Origin: an uncultured Megasphaera sp.
GTDB lineage: Bacteria; Bacillota; Negativicutes; Veillonellales; Megasphaeraceae
DNA length: 18,338 bases
Assembly (NCBI GenBank): GCA_934202965.1
Contig: CAKPYN010000027.1
Span: 1-18,338 of the forward strand
Reading direction: 5' to 3'
In this document: positions 1-5,551 of the stretch, in pieces
How positions within the stretch are numbered: position 1 is the stretch's first letter
How the letters are laid out: every line of letters begins with the position of its first letter
Notes under the pieces: model-generated
What the model was told of the DNA's origin: nothing
Databases searched by the model: none
Seen by the model: the letters and a program-made list of their open reading frames with translations, nothing else
Program-made: the position numbers and the translations under genes

Positions 1-115
1 TCAACTGCCCGATGATGTAGGCGGAATTAGGGAGATACTATCGCTAATACCTATGTAACTCCGACTTGCAAGCTCCCCCCTCAAACACTGTAGGTGTTAG
101 GTGGTGAGTAGTTGA
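1..115 (+). mobile_element. Possible 3' end remnant of an IS200/IS605 (tnpB-type) element
   Basis: An open frame enters from the window edge (codons from base 2) and stops at TAA 56-58, giving 18 codons that may be a protein C-terminus. It is followed by a structured tail: the palindrome CTTGCAAG (65-72), a C-run, a hairpin AACAC/GTGTT (84-88/94-98), then GGTGGTGAGTAGTTGAC ending at 115. A C-terminus running straight into a hairpin and a short conserved end is how tnpB genes run into their right end and omega-RNA. This is pattern resemblance only: the open frame is too short to assign to TnpB, and most of the element would lie outside the window. TCAACT at 1-6 is also the inverse of AGTTGA at 109-114, so an unrelated structured RNA is possible. 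Confidence 0.22.
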
Positions 116-130
116 CTAAATTCAAATAGA

Positions 131-192
131 ATAAAAAGAAGGGCTGTAACAAAATGAAATTATTTTTTAATCCATTTTGTTACAGCCCTTCT
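131..192 (-). terminator. Intrinsic terminator of the radical SAM/exported-protein unit
   Basis: A perfect 20-bp inverted repeat (137-156 with 173-192, 16-nt loop) is followed on the minus strand by a T-rich tract (TTTTTATT, opposite 130-137). It lies about 120 bases beyond the stop of the exported-protein gene. The core GGGCTGTAACAAAATG resembles sequences found at insertion-sequence ends, so a palindromic mini-element acting as a terminator cannot be excluded. Between this and the gene (193-314) I see only a 7-bp hairpin, AGCATGA/TCATGCT at 222-239. Confidence 0.7.
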
Positions 193-314
193 GTCATACT
201 TGTTTTACGTGTATCCTTTGCAGCATGACCGTTCATGCTCTTCAAACTTCAAAAAACGTTTAAAGAAATACAATAGTGCATGATAGACAAAAGCAGTATG
301 GTACAGTCTCTTTT

Positions 315-935
315 TTATATAGCCATGTTAGACGTTGGTGTGAGGATAACCGCTCCGTCGGCGGTTGTTTTTGTCGGCAAGTCTGTTAAAGAACCACGTA
401 TCCCTTCGATATCTGTAGGAATCCGTTTATATGGTAGTTTTTCCATGATTTGATTCATGGCTTGCGAGAGAATATCGTAGGGATTATTTAGAATAGACGC
501 AGATTCCCGGTCAAAGCCGCGGGAACTGTAACGTTTGAATGTTTTCTTTTGGTTATCATAAGCATAGACAGCCAAATGATAGGCATATTCGGTTACCAGT
601 TCATCGTCATAGTGGAAAAAGAGCGTATACTGCCGCCATTGCCAAGTACGTACAACGGGAACCAATACGACATCAGCATGATACGTTTCGGCTAATGTAC
701 GGAGCTTGTCCTCTGTGACATCTTGGGGAGACAAGCGGTCTTCCGGCTGCAGACGATCCCAATAGGGGATGCGGAATGGCTGCATCAAGCGATGGGTCAT
801 ATAGTTGGTGACTGCATCTTGGCTCGTCGTATTAACGATGAGTACTGAATGCATATGCTCAAACCGGGGTTCTTGCGCAAAGGCAGTCATGGTTAACATC
901 GCGAAGAGGAGCATAAGCAGTACACTCTTTTTCAT
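315..935 (-). CDS. Exported protein of unknown function, 206 aa
   Basis: I do not recognise this family. The N-terminus (MKK, hydrophobic stretch LLMLLFAMLTMTAFA, then QEP) is a clear Sec signal peptide with predicted cleavage after AFA at residue 20, so the mature protein of about 186 residues should be periplasmic or outer-envelope. There is no lipobox cysteine and no second membrane segment. The mature part reads as mixed alpha/beta: a strand of the form ADVVLVPVV near residues 88-96, a tryptophan- and tyrosine-rich stretch, then an amphipathic helix containing NPYDILSQAMNQIMEKL. This faintly recalls small alpha/beta envelope proteins of the LpoB/GNA1162 type, which is speculation. AGGAGGT lies 7 nt before the ATG. 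The gene starts 15 nt after the stop of the radical SAM gene, so the two are almost certainly co-transcribed. Confidence 0.85.
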   Translation of the reverse strand: MKKSVLLMLLFAMLTMTAFAQEPRFEHMHSVLIVNTTSQDAVTNYMTHRLMQPFRIPYWDRLQPEDRLSPQDVTEDKLRTLAETYHADVVLVPVVRTWQWRQYTLFFHYDDELVTEYAYHLAVYAYDNQKKTFKRYSSRGFDRESASILNNPYDILSQAMNQIMEKLPYKRIPTDIEGIRGSLTDLPTKTTADGAVILTPTSNMAI

Positions 936-950
936 GGCGAGTACCTCCTG

Positions 951-1838
951 TTAGAAATTACCGTTATCGTTTAATAATGGACGGGTATTATCTGCTCGGG
1001 GAATATATTGTTCTAAATTTGCTAACATAGCGTTTTTATCCATAGGAAGTGTGCCGCCTACTGGAAGCAGATTGGAAACGTGATTGCTGCGGAAAATACA
1101 AGGAGTTTTCATTTCTGTATGGCGCAGAATCATATCCAGTTCTTCCAAAAATCCGCGGGCAGTCAGCGGTGTAAATTTACCTAGGACAACGTCCTGATAT
1201 AATGGTGCATCACCGGGAATAATCAAGGACAACGCACTAAGCATCGTAGGATTGATAGCTGAAACGACTTCTGCTGTATGCAGGGCATGTTCTTTGGTAT
1301 GTTCTTGACCGCCAAGGCCAAGGAGAATCATGGTGGATAATTTCATGCCCGCTGCCAATGCTTTTTTTCCGGCCTGAATGGTCAGGATACCGGTCGTACC
1401 CTTTTTTACATGACGCAGTACGTCATCATCGCCGCTTTCAATGCCCATATATAAAATACCTAAGCCGGCTTCATGGAGACGTTTTAAGTCTTCTGGTGAT
1501 TTTCTGTTTAAATCAGCCGGTGTAGCGTAGGCACCAATACGAGTGATATTAGGAAATGTACTGTAACATTTATGAAGAATGTGAATTAAATCATCCGTCG
1601 GCAAGACAAGGGCATCGCCATCAGCTAAAAAAATTCGGCGGATAAACGGATATGCCGCAGCGCCTCGTTCAATGATACCATCGATTTCTTCTAACGAGCG
1701 CACGCGATAGTGGGATGCTTTATACATGGTACAAAATGTACACATATTATGAGAACAGCCGATAGTGACACGCAAAATAAAACTGCGTGCTTCACTGGGC
1801 GGTCTGAATACTAAACCTTCTGCATTGTCAATTAACAT
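951..1838 (-). CDS. Radical SAM superfamily protein, 295 aa
   Basis: This is a predicted 4Fe-4S/S-adenosylmethionine enzyme that would generate a 5'-deoxyadenosyl radical; the substrate is unknown. The cluster motif is C28-SHNM-C33-TF-C36, i.e. CX4CX2C instead of the commoner CX3CX2C, followed by the aromatic residue (MY) usual in this position. Further family features are a GGE-like strand (MGIESGDDDVL, near residue 130) and the glycine-rich LLGLGGQ segment, consistent with the partial TIM barrel shared with Elp3/HemN-type proteins. No B12-binding or SPASM extension is visible. An in-frame TTG at 1871 would add 11 residues, but AAAGGAG lies 7 nt before the ATG at 1838, so I chose that start. 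It has its own promoter and leads the two-gene unit with the exported protein. Family call is firm, function open. Confidence 0.88.
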   Translation of the reverse strand: MLIDNAEGLVFRPPSEARSFILRVTIGCSHNMCTFCTMYKASHYRVRSLEEIDGIIERGAAAYPFIRRIFLADGDALVLPTDDLIHILHKCYSTFPNITRIGAYATPADLNRKSPEDLKRLHEAGLGILYMGIESGDDDVLRHVKKGTTGILTIQAGKKALAAGMKLSTMILLGLGGQEHTKEHALHTAEVVSAINPTMLSALSLIIPGDAPLYQDVVLGKFTPLTARGFLEELDMILRHTEMKTPCIFRSNHVSNLLPVGGTLPMDKNAMLANLEQYIPRADNTRPLLNDNGNF

Positions 1839-1860
1839 AGTCATTCTCCTTTCACTTCTT

Positions 1861-1890
1861 ATTATACACAAGTTGTTGAACTTTGGTAAA
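1861..1890 (-). promoter_or_regulatory. Promoter of the radical SAM gene with overlapping inverted repeat
   Basis: Reading the minus strand, TTTACC (1885-1890) and a perfect TATAAT (1861-1866) are 18 bp apart. The spacer contains the inverted repeat AAGTT-GTTG-AACTT (1870-1883), placed where a bound repressor would block polymerase. The -10 is firm, the -35 is weak, and the operator role is inferred. Confidence 0.55.
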
Positions 1891-1950
1891 TACCTTTAGA
1901 TAGAAAAAATTTGCATACCAACTAATACGTTTTACGTCTTAAAAATATTA

Positions 1951-1966
1951 AGTTAAATGTTTAACT
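1951..1966. repeat. Inverted repeat AGTTAAA-TG-TTTAACT in the divergent regulatory region
   Basis: Perfect 7-bp arms separated by 2 bp lie about 70-85 bp upstream of the predicted T-box transcript start and about 60 bp upstream of the -35 of the divergent radical SAM promoter. A second small inverted repeat, CTTAA/TTAAG, lies next to it. The size and symmetry suit a dimeric transcription factor, but the sequence is AT-rich, so chance is possible. Confidence 0.35.
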
Positions 1967-2001
1967 AGAAAGAGAAAATAGAATAAAATATTAAAAAATT
2001 A

Positions 2002-2030
2002 TTGACTTATCTAAAAAATACCGCTATAAT
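2002..2030 (+). promoter_or_regulatory. Consensus sigma-A promoter for the T-box/BASS transcript
   Basis: TTGACT (2002-2007) and TATAAT (2025-2030) are separated by 17 bp, giving 11 of 12 consensus positions. The predicted transcript start is near 2037, immediately before the T-box stem I sequence. Confidence 0.85.
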
Positions 2031-2036
2031 GAAACT

Positions 2037-2330
2037 CAACAAATACAGAACAGTGTTGATTGGGAGTAGTAATATCGCAGCCGAACATACAGAGACTTGC
2101 TGGTTGGTGAGAAGCAGGATGGAAACTCGATATGAAGTCGCCCAGGAGCAGCTGTCCGAAAACGATATCGTCGTGAGTAGATACAGCCGGCAGGCAGCCG
2201 TTATCTTGCCAGGCATTGCATGGGAATGTCCGGAGATGCTTACAAAGTGGCCATAGAGTATGGCAAAAAGAGTGGTACCGCAGAGTAATATACTTTGTCT
2301 CTTAATTATAAGAGGCGAAGTATTTTTTTT
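2037..2330 (+). promoter_or_regulatory. T-box riboswitch (tRNA-sensing leader), specifier read as GUC (Val)
   Basis: The leader shows the parts of a T-box. Stem I has a loop E pair AGUA (2065-2068) and GAA (2134-2136), a lower helix UGGG/CCCA (2061-2064/2141-2144), an upper helix AUAUCG/CGAUAU (2072-2077/2128-2133) and a distal stem CUUGCU/AGCAGG around the GGUUGGUGAGA loop (near 2097-2118). The triplet directly after GAA is GUC (2137-2139), followed by a purine, as expected for a specifier; that reads valine. The antiterminator contains AGAGUGGUACCGCAGAG (2270-2286); its UGGU bulge would pair with a tRNA ending A73-CCA, which fits tRNA-Val. The antiterminator arm AGAGUAU (2255-2261) and the terminator compete for 2290-2296. 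Uncharged tRNA should therefore turn on the downstream transporter. T-box identity is firm; the specifier is read by hand and less certain. Confidence 0.9.
2290..2330 (+). terminator. T-box-controlled intrinsic terminator
   Basis: A 15-bp stem (2290-2304 with 2309-2323, two G-U pairs, loop of 4) is followed by a run of eight T. Its 5' arm overlaps the antiterminator partner 2290-2296, so the two structures exclude each other. Confidence 0.9.
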
Positions 2331-2400
2331 CGGCCAATCAAAACCGTTTAGTTATTTGTGATTCGATTATTTTATTACATATTGTTATGAAAGGGGCAAG

Positions 2401-3405
2401 ATGAATATGATGGATCTGATTGGAAAGTTAAGCGGTTTTGTTGGTAAAAATCTGACATATATCGTATTTTTTGTTGTTATTTGGGCCTATTTTATGCCCA
2501 ATGCTTTTTTGTGGGCCGTACCGCATACGGTATTGTTGTTGGGGATTATCATGTTTGGCATGGGTATGACACTGCATGCCAAAGATTTCAAGTTGATTAT
2601 ACAGCGTCCGAAAGAAGTTTTAATTGGCTGCGTAGCCCATTATACGATTATGCCGCTGCTGGCATATGCATTGGTCTTGGCCTTTGAAATGCCGCCGGAA
2701 TTAGCCGTTGGTATGGTGCTGCTGGGTTCTTGCCCAAGTGGTACGGCATCCAATGTTATGGGCTTTTTGGCAAAAGCCGATGTACCGTTGTCTGTGTCTA
2801 TTACAACATGTTCTACCTTGCTGGCACCTATCATGATGCCGTTCATCGTTTGGGCTTTGGCTGGCCAGTGGGTTGAAGTATCATTTATTGCCATGGCAAT
2901 GACGGTTATGAAAGTTATTTTGATTCCGTTAGTATTGGGCTTGATTGTTCATCGTATTATGGGTGAAAAACATGTTGCGTCTTTATCTAAAGTATTGGTT
3001 TTGATTTCTGCTTTTGGCGTATTGGTTATTGTTGGCGGCGTTATTGCTATCAACGGACCGAAGATTTTGGAATTAGGGGCATTTATTGTGCTCATGGTTT
3101 TACTGCACAATCTTGGCGGTTTCCTCGTTGGCTATTTGGTTACCGGAAAATTGGGCTTGGGCAAAAAACAGCAGCATTCTGTTACATTAGAAGTAGGTAT
3201 GCAGAATGATGCCTTGGCAATCTCCTTGGTATCCGTATTCTTTGCTCCGGCCGTAGCCATTCCGGCAGCAGTAGGTGCGGCAATTCACCAGATTACTGGT
3301 TCTATTTTAGCAGGTATTTTTGCTCGTCATATGGATAAAATTGAACAACGGGAACAAGAAAAACAGCAGACACTGGCTGAAGCAGCTGTTCCGACACAGC
3401 ACTAA
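2401..3405 (+). CDS. BASS-family sodium-dependent transporter (PanS/YocS-like), 334 aa
   Basis: A ten-helix inner-membrane symporter of the bile acid:sodium symporter (BASS) superfamily. Members move bile acids, pyruvate, pantothenate precursors or other 2-oxo acids with Na+. The hallmark segment LGSCPSGTASNVM (residues 108-120) with STLLAP downstream forms the first crossover motif. EVGMQN (264-269) supplies the Glu and Gln known as Na+ ligands in bacterial homologues. Length is typical, with a short charged cytoplasmic tail rich in Glu and Gln. AAAGGGG at 2390-2396 precedes three close ATGs (2401, 2407, 2410); 2401 gives 4-nt and 2407 gives 10-nt spacing, so the true start may be 2 codons later. 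It is a single-gene transcript between a T-box and a terminator. If the specifier is valine, a branched-chain 2-oxo acid or valine-linked substrate is the natural guess; this is inference. Confidence 0.92.
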   Translation: MNMMDLIGKLSGFVGKNLTYIVFFVVIWAYFMPNAFLWAVPHTVLLLGIIMFGMGMTLHAKDFKLIIQRPKEVLIGCVAHYTIMPLLAYALVLAFEMPPELAVGMVLLGSCPSGTASNVMGFLAKADVPLSVSITTCSTLLAPIMMPFIVWALAGQWVEVSFIAMAMTVMKVILIPLVLGLIVHRIMGEKHVASLSKVLVLISAFGVLVIVGGVIAINGPKILELGAFIVLMVLLHNLGGFLVGYLVTGKLGLGKKQQHSVTLEVGMQNDALAISLVSVFFAPAVAIPAAVGAAIHQITGSILAGIFARHMDKIEQREQEKQQTLAEAAVPTQH

Positions 3406-3407
3406 GA

Positions 3408-3460
3408 TACTATAAAAAAGATTGGGCATGATATTATCATGCCCAATCTTTTTTATAGTA
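3408..3460. terminator. Bidirectional intrinsic terminator between BASS gene and glnK
   Basis: A perfect 26-bp inverted repeat (3408-3433 with 3435-3460) with only one central base has GATTGGGCATGATA as its GC-bearing core, flanked by A6 and T6 runs on opposite sides. It therefore terminates both converging transcripts, starting 3 bases after the BASS stop and ending about 45 bases beyond the glnK stop. Confidence 0.9.
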
Positions 3461-3505
3461 CAACACATCGCATGTTGTTTTTGTCTATCCCTTGATAGTA
3501 TATAC

Positions 3506-3868
3506 TTATTTTTCGTCCATAATTGCTTCTGGTCCACGATCACCGGTACGAATACGGACGGCATCACTTAATTCGTATACAAAAATTTTACCATCGCCGG
3601 GTTTGCCGGTTTTACAAACTCGCTGCGCTACGTCGATGACTTTTTCTACGGGGATTTCACAAATGACTGTTTCTACTTTTATTCCCGGAAGCAGATTGAT
3701 GTTGTATTTTTGTCCCCTGTATACTTCTACATATCCTTTTTGCAGACCGCAGCCAAACACTTGGCTGACAGTCATCCCTAAGACCCCAATTTTATTTAAT
3801 GCATCTTTTAATTCTTCTAACTTGCTGGGCCGTGTAATAATTTCCACTTTTGTAATTTTGCGTTCCAT
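3506..3868 (-). CDS. glnK: PII nitrogen regulatory protein, 120 aa
   Basis: A trimeric cytosolic signal protein that binds ATP/ADP and 2-oxoglutarate and plugs the AmtB channel when nitrogen is plentiful. The full PII fold is present: beta-1 KITKVEIITRP, T-loop FGCGLQKGYVEVYRGQKY (residues 38-55), B-loop TGKPGDGKIFVYEL and C-loop RIRTGDRGPEAI. Tyr55 matches Tyr51 of E. coli, the uridylylation site. The base of the T-loop is two residues longer (FGCGLQKG against FGRQKG) and carries Cys40, a form I know from other Firmicute PII proteins. An in-frame GTG three codons upstream falls inside the Shine-Dalgarno; AGGAGGT lies 7 nt before the ATG at 3868, which sets the start. It lies 19 nt after amtB on the same strand and is co-transcribed, which favours GlnK over GlnB. 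Confidence 0.95.
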   Translation of the reverse strand: MERKITKVEIITRPSKLEELKDALNKIGVLGMTVSQVFGCGLQKGYVEVYRGQKYNINLLPGIKVETVICEIPVEKVIDVAQRVCKTGKPGDGKIFVYELSDAVRIRTGDRGPEAIMDEK

Positions 3869-3887
3869 AGCAAGCACCTCCTATTCG

Positions 3888-5288
3888 TTACAAGGTATGT
3901 GTTTTGATTCCAATATCATCAATGGTAGAAGCCTCATTTGTCATGGAACTTAGAGAAGAGTCAAAAGGACTTCCAGCAGACATTAACGCATGGTTGTAAG
4001 CACGTTCGCCATGTTCGGTAATATCCAATCCTGTAATTTCTTCATTTTTATCTGCCCGCATATGTGTAAAGGCATTGACAATTTTATACAAGATAATCGT
4101 GCCGATAATGGCAAATGCATATGCCACAAAGGTCGAAATAATTTGAGCAACTAACAAATGAGTTTCTCCATAAAATAAGCCATTGGCACCAGCCGGATTG
4201 ATTTCCGTTGTAGCCCAAAGACCTGTGGCGATAGAGCCCCAAGTACCGCCAAGACCGTGAATACCGAACGCATCAAGAGAATCATCATACCCCAGTTTTG
4301 CTTTTAATGCAGCGACGGCAAAGTAGCAAAGCACACCGCCGATAGCACCGATGATAATAGCCGGAATCGGTGCGACAAAGCCGGCTGCCGGTGTAATGGC
4401 TACCAAGCCGGCAATACAGCCGGAAGCAGCGCCTAAAATAGTCGGCTTGCCATTTAAAATCCATTCGACAACGACCCAGGAAACCGTAGCAGCGGCAGCA
4501 GCGCCTTGTGTCGCGATGAAGGCATTGGCAGCCAACCCGTTAGCGCCCAATGCACTGCCGGCATTGAATCCAAACCAGCCAAACCATAACAGGGTAGCCC
4601 CCAATACGGTCATCGGCAAGTTGTGCGGCAGCATTGGAATTTTTCCTAACCCATGCCGTTTCCCTAATAAAATACATAACGTCAGACCGGAAACACCGGA
4701 AAGAATATGGATGACAAGGCCTCCAGCGAAATCAAGAGCCCCCAGTTTGGCTAGGAAGCCGCCGCCCCATACCCAGTGAGCCATGGGATTGTAAATCAAT
4801 ACAGCCCATAACAAAATGAAAATGGCAAAGGCGTGAAATTTAACGCGTTCTGCAAAAGCCCCGGTAATTAAGGCTGGCGTAATCACAGCAAACATGCATT
4901 GGAAAGCGACAAAGGCAAGTTCAGGAATGGTGCCGTTTTCTAATACGGACATCCCAATGCCTGTCAGACCAATTTTATCGAGTGAACCGATAAATCCGCT
5001 AATATCTGTACCAAACGTCATTGCATAGCCAAGAATAATCCATTCAACAGAAATCATAGCAACAATAAAAAAACTCTGCATAATCGTTGTCAGTACATTT
5101 TTATCACGAACCATGCCGCCATAGAAAAAACCAAGCCCCGGTGTCATGATGAATACTAACGCGGCACTAATCAATACCCAGGCCGTATCGCCGGTATCAA
5201 TCGTTCCTGGTTCCGCGGCAAAGGCAGTTGGTGCGGCCATAAGCAGGCAAGGCAAGGCTAGCCGCAGTACGGACCCTAATTTCATCAT
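3888..5288 (-). CDS. amtB: Ammonium transporter AmtB, 466 aa
   Basis: An 11-helix trimeric inner-membrane channel for ammonium. An N-terminal signal sequence (ALPCLLMAAPTAFAAEP, residues 11-27) puts the N-terminus outside. Family motifs are MTPGLGFFYGGMV (48-60), Asp186 in DFAGG, the first pore histidine His194 in VIHILSG, and the second, His344, in FGIHGLGGTWG; together these form the twin-His conduction site. A cytoplasmic tail of about 65 residues contains the region that GlnK contacts. Five Met codons occur near the start: AGAGGGG abuts the first ATG (5297) and lies 9 nt before the ATG at 5288, which I prefer; 5297 and 5285 are alternatives. It is followed by glnK, the reverse of the common glnK-amtB order. 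A strong promoter and a structured leader lie upstream. Confidence 0.95.
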   Translation of the reverse strand: MMKLGSVLRLALPCLLMAAPTAFAAEPGTIDTGDTAWVLISAALVFIMTPGLGFFYGGMVRDKNVLTTIMQSFFIVAMISVEWIILGYAMTFGTDISGFIGSLDKIGLTGIGMSVLENGTIPELAFVAFQCMFAVITPALITGAFAERVKFHAFAIFILLWAVLIYNPMAHWVWGGGFLAKLGALDFAGGLVIHILSGVSGLTLCILLGKRHGLGKIPMLPHNLPMTVLGATLLWFGWFGFNAGSALGANGLAANAFIATQGAAAAATVSWVVVEWILNGKPTILGAASGCIAGLVAITPAAGFVAPIPAIIIGAIGGVLCYFAVAALKAKLGYDDSLDAFGIHGLGGTWGSIATGLWATTEINPAGANGLFYGETHLLVAQIISTFVAYAFAIIGTIILYKIVNAFTHMRADKNEEITGLDITEHGERAYNHALMSAGSPFDSSLSSMTNEASTIDDIGIKTHTL

Positions 5289-5342
5289 CGTCATCATCCC
5301 CTCTAAGAAAATAAAAATGGTGTCTTTTGTTGTTTAGTTATG

Positions 5343-5421
5343 TCAATAGAAAAACAGAGAAGCCCTTACTAATCAGGTACCGTGATTAATAAGGGCTTCA
5401 TTGCCGTATATGTTCTATTGA
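5343..5421 (-). promoter_or_regulatory. Structured amtB leader with terminator-like hairpin (possible attenuator)
   Basis: Within the predicted 5' UTR of amtB, an outer 9-bp stem (5413-5421 with 5343-5351) encloses a hairpin with 17-bp arms and one mismatch (5383-5399 with 5359-5375; loop GGTACCG on the plus strand). On the minus strand the hairpin is followed by CTCTGTTTTTCT, a weak intrinsic terminator tail. It lies after the only good promoter and before the gene, so transcripts must pass it. It may also stop read-through from the AEC gene, which has no clear terminator of its own. Confidence 0.65.
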
Positions 5422-5429
5422 TGTGATTA

Positions 5430-5458
5430 ATTATAACGGCATAGATGGAAATTGTCAA
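5430..5458 (-). promoter_or_regulatory. Consensus sigma-A promoter of amtB-glnK with A/T-rich upstream element
   Basis: On the minus strand TTGACA (5453-5458) and TATAAT (5430-5435) are 17 bp apart, 12 of 12 consensus positions. Predicted start is near 5423, giving a leader of about 130 nt. Immediately upstream are A-tracts with two copies of TTCGAA spaced by A/T runs (about 5467-5484), resembling an UP element or a small operator. No sigma-54 -24/-12 element is seen. Confidence 0.88.
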
Positions 5459-5551
5459 TTAATTTTTTCGAATTTTTTTCGAAATTTGTTATTTTATTAA
5501 ATATACTATGTTAGATACCTTATGGATATCACAAAAGTGTTTTTGAGGCGG

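Noticed and set aside
222..239. Small hairpin AGCATGA/TCATGCT as a terminator
   Set aside because: No T-run on either side; a much stronger terminator lies at 131-192.
2134..2144. Other specifier readings in the T-box (UCG or AGU for Ser, AAG for Lys)
   Set aside because: They do not follow the GAA of loop E directly or would break the UGGG/CCCA helix; GUC followed by a purine fits best, though by hand only.
2007..2216. Minus-strand open frame of 69 codons opposite the T-box
   Set aside because: Antisense shadow of the riboswitch, with no Shine-Dalgarno and no recognisable protein.
2002..2256. Plus-strand open frame of 84 codons
   Set aside because: It begins inside the -35 element and runs through the promoter and T-box stem I; it has no ribosome binding site and the RNA structure explains the sequence.
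3492..3953. Plus-strand open frame of 153 codons across glnK and the end of amtB
   Set aside because: Lies antisense to a clear PII gene, has low-complexity Ser/Pro/Thr composition and no ribosome binding site.
4351..4779. Plus-strand open frame of 142 codons within amtB
   Set aside because: Ala/Pro-rich mirror of the amtB membrane helices; a codon-bias shadow.
5383..5399. amtB leader hairpin read solely as the terminator of the AEC gene
   Set aside because: It lies downstream of the only consensus amtB promoter and no -10 follows the TTGACA at the end of the outer stem, so it must also be in the amtB transcript; kept as a leader element.
5463..5490. Repeated TTTTTCGAA as a tandem repeat or CRISPR-like element
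   Set aside because: Only two short AT-rich copies directly upstream of the amtB -35; better explained as an UP element.
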